Of a stretch of DNA of 64,000 nt, positions 32,006-39,819 are shown one piece after another (the first letter of the stretch is position 1; every line of letters begins with the position of its first letter). The notes beneath the pieces were generated by a model, which saw nothing but the letters and a program-made list of their open reading frames with translations, did not search any database and was not told the origin of the DNA. The translations under genes and the position numbers were made by a program. This stretch comes from Sneathiella chungangensis. GTDB taxonomy: Bacteria > Pseudomonadota > Alphaproteobacteria > Sneathiellales > Sneathiellaceae. The stretch spans positions 98,715 to 162,714 of the forward strand of contig NZ_WTVA01000003.1 in NCBI RefSeq assembly GCF_009882935.1, in the 5' to 3' direction.

Positions 32006-32917
32006 ATGAAAATTCTGATTGTGGGCGCCGGCGGCGTCGGGGGCTATTTCGGGGCGAAGCTGATCGAGGCGGGGGCGGATGTCACCTTCCTGCTGCGCGA
32101 GAAGCGCCACAAGCTGATTTCCGAAAACGGCCTGACCATCGAGACGCCGGACGGGACGTTCACGGTGCATCCGGCAACCGTGACCGCCGATCGGCTGACG
32201 CCGGATTATGACCTGATCGTCCTTGCGCCCAAGAGCTATGACCTCGCGGATTCGCTCGCCTCCCTCGACAAGGCGTCGGCGAAGGGGCTCTTCCTGCCGT
32301 TCCTGAACGGCTATAATCATCTGGAATTTCTCGACAAGAAATATGGCCGGGACCGGGTGATGGGCGGCGTCGCCCATATCGCCGCGACGATCACGGAGAC
32401 GGGCGCGGTCAAGCGCATGGGCGATCTTGCGGGCCTCATTGCGGGCCATCGCAGCGCCGCGCAGGAGCCAATCGCGCGGGAGTTTGCCGCGCTCTGCGAC
32501 AAGGCGGAATTCAACTTCACCTACAGCGAGGATATCGAGCAGTCACTCTGGGAAAAATGGGTGATGCTGGCGACCCTTGCGGGCATGACGACGCTCTGTA
32601 TCGGCTCTGTCGGGGAGATTGTCGCGACCCGCTATGGCGCCGAGATGGCCCGCCGCATGCATGCCGAGGGCTGCGCCATCGCCGCCGCGAATGATCATCC
32701 GATCCCCGATAAGGTCAAGGCCGGACAGCTCGCCATGCTGACCAAGGAAGGCTCGATCTTCACGGCCTCGATGATGCGCGACCTTGTGGGCGGCCTGCGC
32801 ACCGAGCATGAGCATATCCTCGGCGATCTCGTCGAGAAGGGCGCACCCAGGGATATCGACTGCCCCCTCCTCAAAATCGCCTACACCCATATGGCGGTGA
32901 CTGCAGCGCAGGGGTAG
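32006..32917 (+). CDS. 2-dehydropantoate 2-reductase family protein
   Basis: A 303-residue NADP-dependent reductase of the PanE/ApbA family. The Rossmann motif ILIVGAGGVGGYFGAKL is at residues 3-19, with LLREKRH behind it, and the C-terminal helical domain with KWVMLATLAGMTTL and SSMMRDL-like (TASMMRDLVGGLRTE) elements. A GAAGGA site precedes the ATG. It may make pantoate for coenzyme A, but paralogues act on other 2-oxo acids and no pan genes are nearby, so no symbol is given. Confidence 0.82.
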   Translation: MKILIVGAGGVGGYFGAKLIEAGADVTFLLREKRHKLISENGLTIETPDGTFTVHPATVTADRLTPDYDLIVLAPKSYDLADSLASLDKASAKGLFLPFLNGYNHLEFLDKKYGRDRVMGGVAHIAATITETGAVKRMGDLAGLIAGHRSAAQEPIAREFAALCDKAEFNFTYSEDIEQSLWEKWVMLATLAGMTTLCIGSVGEIVATRYGAEMARRMHAEGCAIAAANDHPIPDKVKAGQLAMLTKEGSIFTASMMRDLVGGLRTEHEHILGDLVEKGAPRDIDCPLLKIAYTHMAVTAAQG

Positions 32918-32970
32918 CGGGGCGCCCAAATAAGACTGAACCTTGGGGCCTTTTTTTGTGCGGGATTAAT

Positions 32971-33570
32971 TCAGGCGTCCGTACCCGGTTTCAATTTCAA
33001 GACTTCGAATTTGTAGTTTCCGCGCCTCATATTCTCGCATTGTCCATCCGCGAGATTTTTTGTGCTGAGATATCCCAATAATTTCGCCTGTCCGACCGGT
33101 GCGGTAATGCCGCCAAATGAGCGTAGTATTTTTTCGAGATCCGGGGCCGGCCGGGAATTTCCGGGCTCGAGTTTTCCGACCTTGACCGCGTTGACCTTGC
33201 CTGCCTCGACTTCGAATACCTCCAATGTGGGCCGATAGCATTTGTAGAGGGTATGCGTGCTGAAAGGTAATCTACTGGTAACAATAATCTGCGCGATCAC
33301 GTATTTCCCGGGCGGGATTTCTTTCAGGTGATAAGCGGGCGTCTTCGTCGTTTTATTGTCGCCAAGAATAATAGCCCTGCCATAGAGCTCGCCATTTTCC
33401 ATATTGACGCTGCGAATGACGGCCAACGCGGTCGGCTTTATCCGATAGTCGAGAACGGCGATCATTGCGTTTTGACTGGACGCGGAATAGCTGAAATTCT
33501 GATCCAGTTTCGGCGCCGCACAGGCATTGAGGAGAAGTAAGCCTAAAAAAAAGAAAATGCTGCGTTTCAT
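32971..33570 (-). CDS. Hypothetical lipoprotein
   Basis: A 199-residue protein with a lipoprotein signal peptide, FFFLGLLLLNAC, placing the lipidated cysteine near residue 17. The mature part is predicted beta-rich with a PPGKYVIAQ turn motif that recalls carboxypeptidase-regulatory-like or DUF2846-like lipoproteins. Base composition is richer in A and T than the neighbours, as for the next lipoprotein gene. Function unknown. Confidence 0.7.
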   Translation of the reverse strand: MKRSIFFFLGLLLLNACAAPKLDQNFSYSASSQNAMIAVLDYRIKPTALAVIRSVNMENGELYGRAIILGDNKTTKTPAYHLKEIPPGKYVIAQIIVTSRLPFSTHTLYKCYRPTLEVFEVEAGKVNAVKVGKLEPGNSRPAPDLEKILRSFGGITAPVGQAKLLGYLSTKNLADGQCENMRRGNYKFEVLKLKPGTDA

Positions 33571-33614
33571 TCTGTCAAACCGAACTTATTCGACGGAAAC
33601 GGACCGGTAATGGA

Positions 33615-33648
33615 AAGAAGGTGCTGGCAGACTGGCGCCAAGCACCTT
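33615..33648 (-). terminator. Terminator of the BamE-like lipoprotein gene
   Basis: A perfect 8-bp inverted repeat AAGGTGCT / AGCACCTT with a 15-base loop lies 19 bases past the stop of the minus-strand gene. On that strand it is followed by CTTTCC, a weak T tract. On the plus strand it is followed by five T but no gene ends there. Confidence 0.45.
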
Positions 33649-33666
33649 TTTGTCCTAGGGGGCCGG

Positions 33667-34254
33667 TTATTCCGCGCCGATCTCATTATATTCAATCTGC
33701 GTGACAACGCCGGTCTTGGGATCATAAGACACGATAAGTTCCTTACGACGGGCAATAATCTCCAACCCGCTGACGGTTGTCTGGGAGTGGACATAGACCT
33801 TGGCCCGCTCGCCTTCTTTAGCGACAAGTGGATGGATATACTCGCCTGACGGCTGCCCCATGAGGGCAATTAATTCGTCTAAAGTCGTTGAATTCTCCTT
33901 GATCATACTGATTTTCGATTCATCGAATTTCGTGGAATCACTCGCAAAGGAACTGGAGAATTCGCTGCCGACCAGAACATCATCTTTGAAATAGAAGGCT
34001 TGAGCACGTGCCGGTGTTACGCCTTCCTTGTCCGGTGTACCACCGGCGTCGGCGAATACATATGCGATGAGATCATAGGTAATTCCATCTTTCGTCTCTG
34101 TACCTGTTTTACCCGGTGAGCCTTGCTTTTGGACGACGTCGACTGACGTGCTCTCCCCGTAGGTCAACTGATTTGAATCGAGTTTTTTGAAGTCTGTTCC
34201 GGCTGCGCAGGCGGCAAGCGTCAAAGCGAAGGCGACAACGGCAATGTATTTCAT
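33667..34254 (-). CDS. Lipoprotein with BamE (SmpA/OmlA)-like repeats
   Basis: A 195-residue lipoprotein: MKYIAVVAFALTLAAC gives a lipobox with cysteine 16. Two segments look like BamE-type modules, each with a helix then GxP/GSP and an aromatic strand: LTYGESTSVDVVQKQGSPG near residue 30-48 and STTLDELIALMGQPSGEY near 120-137. ATG 34254 is used because it yields the signal peptide; a longer frame upstream would not. Housekeeping BamE normally has one such domain of about 100 residues, so this is a paralogue or a different family with the same fold. Confidence 0.65.
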   Translation of the reverse strand: MKYIAVVAFALTLAACAAGTDFKKLDSNQLTYGESTSVDVVQKQGSPGKTGTETKDGITYDLIAYVFADAGGTPDKEGVTPARAQAFYFKDDVLVGSEFSSSFASDSTKFDESKISMIKENSTTLDELIALMGQPSGEYIHPLVAKEGERAKVYVHSQTTVSGLEIIARRKELIVSYDPKTGVVTQIEYNEIGAE

Positions 34255-34508
34255 ATCTGTATCCCAGTTTTTCTTCCGACGGCAATATATGCGTTTTAGT
34301 TTATTTGTCATTCTACCTTGTCGATAATATATCAAGCCAAGCCTTGCAAGTTCTAAACGCACAAATGGTGCGGTTTCGTTGGTAAATGAAATCGGGGGAT
34401 GTGGGCCTCTGTTTCGCCATGAGGTAAAAGTCAGTTGCATCGCGCATCGAACGTCGTATCCTCAATTCATAACAAACAAGAACGGTCCGAAGGCCGGAGG
34501 GGGAGGAG

Positions 34509-35303
34509 ATGAGCGATACCTGGGAGATTTATGCGCTGCGCTATGCGGCGAAGGAAAACCGCACGCGGCGGGAATCCTTCCTGTTTGCCGACGATCATGA
34601 CGCGCCGCATCCCATCGATTTCTATGTCTGGGTGCTGAAGAACGGGAGCGAGACCATTCTCGTCGATACCGGCTTCGATGCGGAGGAGGGGAAGCTTCGC
34701 GACCGGCCGATCTTTCAGACCCCGGCGCAAATGCTCGCCGATTTTGGCCTGCCGGCCGCCAGCATCGACAAGGTCATCGTCACCCATATGCATTACGATC
34801 ATGCCGGATCGCTCTACGAATTCCGCCATGCCAAGCTCTATGTGCAGCCAGCGGAAATCGAATATGTCACCGGCCCCTGTATGTGCCACGGCGTGCTCCG
34901 CCATCCCTTCACCGGGGAGCATGTGATCGAAATGGTCCGCTCGCTCTATGCGGGCAATGTCGTCTTCTGCGAGGGATCGCGGGAGATCGCGCCGGGGGTC
35001 GAGGTGCATCATATCGGCGGCCATACGCGCGGCCAGCAATGCGTGCGGGTACGGACGCGCCGCGGCTGGGTGGTGCTCGCCTCCGACAGCAGCCATTTTT
35101 ATGAGAATTACCGCACTGGCAAGCCGTTTCCCATTGTCGTCGACATGGAGGCGACCCTGAAGGGCTACGACACCCTCCGCGCCCTCGCCGAGAGCGACGA
35201 TCACATCATCCCCGGCCACGATCCGCTGACACGGGCCTGGTACCCGATCATCGACGGCGGCTCGGAGAATATCGTCCAGCTCCACGCCGCGCCGACGCTT
35301 TAG
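34509..35303 (+). CDS. MBL-fold hydrolase, N-acyl homoserine lactonase-like
   Basis: A 264-residue metallo-beta-lactamase-fold protein. The dinuclear metal motif VTHMHYDHAGS places ligands H93, H95, D97 and H98; HTRGQQCVRV gives the next histidine and PGHDP the last one. The overall order and the tyrosine-rich strand near the C-terminus fit the AiiA/AttM lactonase group, which cleaves acyl homoserine lactones, though related members hydrolyse other lactones. A very strong GGGGGAGGAG ribosome site precedes the ATG. No quorum-sensing luxI/luxR genes are in the window. Confidence 0.8.
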   Translation: MSDTWEIYALRYAAKENRTRRESFLFADDHDAPHPIDFYVWVLKNGSETILVDTGFDAEEGKLRDRPIFQTPAQMLADFGLPAASIDKVIVTHMHYDHAGSLYEFRHAKLYVQPAEIEYVTGPCMCHGVLRHPFTGEHVIEMVRSLYAGNVVFCEGSREIAPGVEVHHIGGHTRGQQCVRVRTRRGWVVLASDSSHFYENYRTGKPFPIVVDMEATLKGYDTLRALAESDDHIIPGHDPLTRAWYPIIDGGSENIVQLHAAPTL

Positions 35304-35344
35304 GCGGGAAGGGCCGCCGCACCGCGCGGGCTGCGCTTCGCATT

Positions 35345-35380
35345 TCCGGCCGGTTCCGCTGGTGATGCGAACCGGCCGGA
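35345..35380. repeat. Long inverted repeat between convergent genes
   Basis: TCCGGCCGGTT pairs perfectly with AACCGGCCGGA, and an inner CGC/GCG extends the stem around a central loop. It lies between the lactonase-like gene and the convergent membrane-protein gene and probably acts as a bidirectional stop, although neither side has a good T run. Confidence 0.5.
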
Positions 35381-35385
35381 TGCGG

Positions 35386-36504
35386 TTAATCGGACTCGGT
35401 CACGTCGATATTGATTTCCACCTGTCCGCCGCCCTGTTTCTCCTCGGAATCGCCATCGGATTCGGTGATATCGAGTTGCATTCCTGCGGTCGTGAAGCCG
35501 GTCAAGGGCGCATCGTCCGTATTTCCCGGGGTCTCGGTATCCAAATTTGGCTCCTCTTCCTTTTTTTCCGCAGAATCATGCTCGTCGTCATCGGACGGAT
35601 GGGTAATCTCGTGGTCACTTGACCGGGGAATGTATTGGAGGCCGACAGAGGCCGCGAAAATTGGCATCAAATCAGGTGGATAGACGAACTCGGCTGTCAG
35701 AAGCGCAAGGTCACGTGAAAATTCCGGATCCAGCGTCATGAGCAATTTCGCAATACCCGGTATGTTGATAGCCTCCCTAATCAGGTCCAATGCGGACACG
35801 TCCGGCATATTCTCTTGGTCGGGTAGCGCTTTCAGCCGCATGCCGAGGTATGAGAAATCTGGTCCAAAAATGTCGTCTAACAACACCTGGCGCATCTGGT
35901 TTTCAAGAATGTCGTTGGTCCAGCGATTGCCCGATTGCGCGACATTTGAAAAATAAACGCATCCGCAGCAAATAACGCTGAAAAACACTATTATAGCAGC
36001 GAGTATGGGTATTTCCTTGGACAGCAAAACGAGGGAAAGTACGATGATGATAAGCAGGAGAACGTAAACAGCCAGGGACTTATTGTTGCAAATATATTTA
36101 AAACTTTCGGACCGGTGCATAGATTTATGTTGGTTGATATCACCCACCAGAATTACATCATTTGCATGTTGGACGATGCCGAAATTAAAATTTTCCAAAT
36201 TTACGTATTTTTTGGTTCTGTTGCCGATCTGGTGCGAAATATCCTCGATGAAAGCGGTTTTTATGTCTTCCTGCTCGGCATCGCTGCGTTTCTTGTCGCC
36301 AAAAGTCGCGCGGTAGTTTTCATAAGCCTCATTCAGATTTTCAGTGATTTGCCTGGCTTGATTTGGCGTAAAAATTTTTTCGACGAGGTAATCTGCGGCG
36401 TCGGCCGACAGGCCGATCCGAAGCGCCGAAAATCTAGGGAAGAATACGTTGTCTTCCTTGAGCGTAAGCTCTTCAATAATATTGTTAATAATCCTATCAA
36501 GCAT
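35386..36504 (-). CDS. Hypothetical two-span membrane protein, A+T-rich
   Basis: A 372-residue protein of unknown function. The N-terminal 140 residues are charged and helical; two adjacent transmembrane helices follow at about residues 145-185 (VYVLLLIIIVLSLVLLS and LAAIIVFFSVICCGCVYF), then a soluble region and a strongly acidic C-terminal tail of about 70 residues rich in D, E, S and T. ATG 36504 is preferred to ATG 36513 because AAGGA touches the latter directly. Base composition is clearly richer in A and T than the adjacent genes, which suggests acquisition or relaxed selection. Confidence 0.65.
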   Translation of the reverse strand: MLDRIINNIIEELTLKEDNVFFPRFSALRIGLSADAADYLVEKIFTPNQARQITENLNEAYENYRATFGDKKRSDAEQEDIKTAFIEDISHQIGNRTKKYVNLENFNFGIVQHANDVILVGDINQHKSMHRSESFKYICNNKSLAVYVLLLIIIVLSLVLLSKEIPILAAIIVFFSVICCGCVYFSNVAQSGNRWTNDILENQMRQVLLDDIFGPDFSYLGMRLKALPDQENMPDVSALDLIREAINIPGIAKLLMTLDPEFSRDLALLTAEFVYPPDLMPIFAASVGLQYIPRSSDHEITHPSDDDEHDSAEKKEEEPNLDTETPGNTDDAPLTGFTTAGMQLDITESDGDSEEKQGGGQVEINIDVTESD

Positions 36505-36679
36505 CAAATTCATTCCTTGGGTGAAAATAGTTGGTTTTGGTAATACTCAATAACGACGGGTACTGCTGCCTGTGAACAAAAGACGGGCAATTCCGCCGCC
36601 AACGCCTCCGGATCGATGGGTCGGCGCTGCCTGTATATTTGGCTAGGTGGCGGGGGAGACATTTGCTATTCTCCGGCAA

Positions 36680-37879
36680 ATGGAAAAAACAACAATAAAA
36701 CAGCCATTTCCCCTCTGGGCTCTTGTCTCTCTCAGTACCGCCTATTTCATGGTCGGGACGTCCAGCCTGTCGGTGATTGCGCTGACCTGGCAGATCTCGG
36801 ACGGGCTCAGGGTGCCGCCCGCGGATATCGCCTTTCTGGTGACGGTGTTTGCGCTCACCTTCGCATTCGCCGCGCCGCTGACCCAGGTGATTTTCAGCCG
36901 CTTTGCCCGTTTCAACATCCTCTGCGCGGGGCTCGCCATCCTCGCGCTTGCGCTCATTCTCGGCGCCGTCTCGACCAGTTACGAGATGCTGTTCGCCTCG
37001 CGCGGGCTGATGGGGCTCGGCGCGGCGGCGATCAGCCCGATGTGCTCCGCCATCGGCGCCGGGCTCGCCCCGCCGGAGCAGCAGGGCCGGGCCATGGGCA
37101 TCGTTTTTGCCGGGCTGACCTTCGCCTCGGTGCTGGGCACGCCGATTTCCGCCTGGCTCGGCACACTGATCGGCTGGCGGCCGGTGCTGATCGTGCTCGC
37201 CGCTGTCTCGCTGGCCTCCCTCGCGGCGATCTGGCTGCTCGTCAAGGACCGGCAGGCGGGCGCGAAGATTTCCTATGGCCATATCTTCGAGGCGCTGACC
37301 CGCCTCCGCTCCTCCTTCGCGATCCTTATGACCTTCCTGCAGATGACCTCCATCTTCTGCACCTATGCGCTGATCGCCCCTTATATGTCGCACAAGTTCG
37401 GCATGGCCGAGAACCTGATCGCCGTGGTGCTGCTCGCCTATGGGGTGAATGGCGTGCTCGGCAATGTGTTCGCGGGCCCCTTGAGCGACCGTTTCGGGCC
37501 GGAGAAGGTGATTATCTTCAGCCTCATCGGCCTTGGTGCGGGATATCTCGCCATCTGGGAGATTGACGCGAACCTCTGGCTTGCCTTCGTCGCCATCGCC
37601 GTCTGGGCGATTTTCGGCATGATGTTCCACTCCCCACAGCAGCAGCGCATCGCCAATATCGATCCCGAACGGCGCAGCCTCCTGCTGGCGCTGCATGCGG
37701 CGGCGCTCTATCTCGGGATTTCCGTCGGCTCCTGGATTTCGAATTTCGTCTTTGTGCGCTGGGGCTATGAGGTGCTGCCGCTCGTCTCGCTCGCCGTATT
37801 GTTCTTATGTATCGCGATTTTCGCCGCCTCGGCCTATGCGGCGAAGAACGGGACAAGCCACGGAGGAAACCGGCAGTGA
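36680..37879 (+). CDS. MFS transporter (drug/metabolite efflux type)
   Basis: A 399-residue major facilitator with about twelve membrane segments. The MFS motif regions appear as RGLMGLGAAAISPMCSA, GPLSDRFGPEKV and FASVLGTPISAWLGTLIGWR, the last being the motif C (antiporter) pattern of the DHA1-like drug:H+ antiporters. ATG 36680 gives MEKTTIKQPFPLW; an upstream GTG is possible. The stop overlaps the next gene by 4 bases. Substrate unknown. Confidence 0.83.
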   Translation: MEKTTIKQPFPLWALVSLSTAYFMVGTSSLSVIALTWQISDGLRVPPADIAFLVTVFALTFAFAAPLTQVIFSRFARFNILCAGLAILALALILGAVSTSYEMLFASRGLMGLGAAAISPMCSAIGAGLAPPEQQGRAMGIVFAGLTFASVLGTPISAWLGTLIGWRPVLIVLAAVSLASLAAIWLLVKDRQAGAKISYGHIFEALTRLRSSFAILMTFLQMTSIFCTYALIAPYMSHKFGMAENLIAVVLLAYGVNGVLGNVFAGPLSDRFGPEKVIIFSLIGLGAGYLAIWEIDANLWLAFVAIAVWAIFGMMFHSPQQQRIANIDPERRSLLLALHAAALYLGISVGSWISNFVFVRWGYEVLPLVSLAVLFLCIAIFAASAYAAKNGTSHGGNRQ

Positions 37880-38931
37880 AGGAACAGGAAATTCGCGAAA
37901 TCTTTGATAATCAGGGCGAGGCCTGCGAGCGGCTCGGCTCCCCCTTTACCGGCCGCCTCTGCCGGCTTGCGGGGAAACGGCTGGCCCAGGGCGGCGCGGT
38001 TGCCGACGTCATTCTCGGCTGGCGGGGAGATGCCTCGGCGCTCGGTGATTCCGTGCCGCTTCGTCTTGCCGGCGCGCTGCACGCCCTCGTCATCAAGGGC
38101 CGCAGCCTGTTGCTTGCCGCCGTCTATCCGCCGAACCATGAGGCGGTGACCGATGAGGCGCTCTGGGCGGCGATTGCGGCCGCACTCCGGACGGAGGAGG
38201 CCTTTATCCTCGACCGCCTGACCGGTCCGCCGCAGACGAACGAGGTGCGCCGCATCGGCGCGACCCTGCCGATGTTTCTGGAGGTTGCGCGCCGGACCGG
38301 CCTGCCGCTGGTTCTCTCGGAAGTCGGGGCGAGCGCCGGGCTCAATCTCTTTCTCGACCGTTATCACGTGATCCTCGGCGAACAAAGCTGGGGCGATCCG
38401 GCCGCCGCCGTGCATCATGCGCCGAAATGGAGGGGGGAGGCCGCGCCCGTTGGCGATCTCACCATCGCCGATCGCGCGGGCTGCGACCTGCTGCCCGTCG
38501 ATCCGGGCAATCCGGCGGACCGGGAGCGGATGCTCTCTTTCATTTGGGCGGATCAGCAGGACCGGCTGGACCGCACGCGCGCCGCCCTCGATATCGCCGC
38601 GGCAAGCCCGATCCGGGTGGAGAAGGCGGACGCCATCGACTGGCTGGCGCGGTGCACCGCGACGCCAATGCAGGGCGTTGCCCATGTCATCTACAGCACC
38701 ATCGCCTGGCAATATATCCCGAAGGCGGCCCGCGACGAGGGGGAGGCGATCATCCGCGCGGCAGGGGCGCGGGCAACGACGGACGCGCCGCTCGCCTGGG
38801 CGCGGATGGAGATTGACGGGAAGACACCCGGCACCGGCCTCACGCTCGCCCTCTGGCCGACCGGCGAAGAGCATCTCGTCGGCCGCGCCGATTTCCATGG
38901 CCGCTGGATCGACTGGTACGGCTGGCCTTAG
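37876..38931 (+). CDS. DUF2332 family protein
   Basis: A 351-residue protein of the DUF2332 family, which looks like a degenerate class I methyltransferase: the LVLSEVGASAGLNLFLDRY stretch resembles a SAM-binding loop, and YSTIAWQYIP lies where a catalytic strand would be. GTG 37876 is chosen because GGAGG lies about nine bases upstream; it overlaps the MFS stop. The 3' end overlaps the convergent SDR gene by 4 bases. Biochemical function unknown. Confidence 0.75.
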   Translation: MKEQEIREIFDNQGEACERLGSPFTGRLCRLAGKRLAQGGAVADVILGWRGDASALGDSVPLRLAGALHALVIKGRSLLLAAVYPPNHEAVTDEALWAAIAAALRTEEAFILDRLTGPPQTNEVRRIGATLPMFLEVARRTGLPLVLSEVGASAGLNLFLDRYHVILGEQSWGDPAAAVHHAPKWRGEAAPVGDLTIADRAGCDLLPVDPGNPADRERMLSFIWADQQDRLDRTRAALDIAAASPIRVEKADAIDWLARCTATPMQGVAHVIYSTIAWQYIPKAARDEGEAIIRAAGARATTDAPLAWARMEIDGKTPGTGLTLALWPTGEEHLVGRADFHGRWIDWYGWP

Positions 38932-39662
38932 GCCATTTTCTCCATCCAGGGTCTCAAGTCCATTTCATGGGTCCAGGCGGTCCGGTTCTGGGCATGCAGG
39001 TTCCAGTAATTCTCGGCGATATCGTCGGGTTGCAGCAGGCCGTCCTGCTCGCGGAGCTTGTAGCGCTCGGGGAAGCGTTCCTTGACAAACTGCGTATCGA
39101 TGGCCCCGTCAATGATCACATGGGCGACATGGATGCCCTGCGGCCCGAGTTCGCGGGCGAGGCTCTGGGCGAGGGCGCGAAGGCCGTGCTTGGCTCCGGC
39201 AAAGGCGGAATAGCCCGCGCCGCCGCGGATCGAGGCCGTCGCCCCGGTAAAGAGGATGGTGCCTTTCCCGCGCGGGATCATCACCTTCGCCGCCTCCCGT
39301 CCGGTAAGAAATCCGGCAAAGCAGCTCATCTCCCAGACCTTGCGGTAGACGCGGGAAGTCATCTCCTGAATCGGGAAATTGACATTGCCGCCGATATTGA
39401 AGACGACGACGCCGAGGGGGGCGATATCTTTCTCGATTCTGGCGAACAGGTTGACGATCTCCTCCTCGTCGCGGGCATCGGCGCCGAAGGCATGGGCGCT
39501 GCCGCCCGCCGACCTTATTTCCTCGGCAAGGCCGTTCAGCTGGTCGATATGGCGGGCGCGGCGGACGATACAGGTCTCAAACCCTTCGCGGGCAAATCTC
39601 TTGGCGATAGCGCCGCCGGTCGCATCTCCCGCACCGACGACAAGACAGGATTGCTTCGTCAT
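38928..39662 (-). CDS. Atypical short-chain dehydrogenase (Phe in place of catalytic Tyr)
   Basis: A 244-residue SDR-fold protein. The N-terminal glycine motif is degenerate (VVGAGDATGGAIAKRF), and where classical SDRs have YxxxK this one reads FAGAK, in AFAGAKHGLRALAQSLAREL, so the catalytic tyrosine is phenylalanine while the lysine is kept. This matches what I recall of the SDR_c10-like subgroup, described with the same replacement. It probably still binds NAD(P). The 3' end overlaps the DUF2332 gene by 4 bases in convergent orientation. Substrate and activity unknown. Confidence 0.8.
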   Translation of the reverse strand: MTKQSCLVVGAGDATGGAIAKRFAREGFETCIVRRARHIDQLNGLAEEIRSAGGSAHAFGADARDEEEIVNLFARIEKDIAPLGVVVFNIGGNVNFPIQEMTSRVYRKVWEMSCFAGFLTGREAAKVMIPRGKGTILFTGATASIRGGAGYSAFAGAKHGLRALAQSLARELGPQGIHVAHVIIDGAIDTQFVKERFPERYKLREQDGLLQPDDIAENYWNLHAQNRTAWTHEMDLRPWMEKMA

Positions 39663-39819
39663 TTTATTATCCTTGTGTTGACGGTTCTGCGCAGAAAAAG
39701 GCTAGGCCGGGACGTGGCACAAGTCAATCGGCGGGGCGGTCAAAAAAGAAACATATTCCTGTGTAGGCATGGGGCGGCCGCATCTGCTAGAAATGGGGGG
39801 TGGCAAGGGGGATGAGTTC

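Noticed and set aside
34378-34600. Small frame upstream of the lactonase-like gene as a regulator
   Set aside because: It overlaps the start region of the well-supported gene in another frame and lacks helix-turn-helix pattern or ribosome site.
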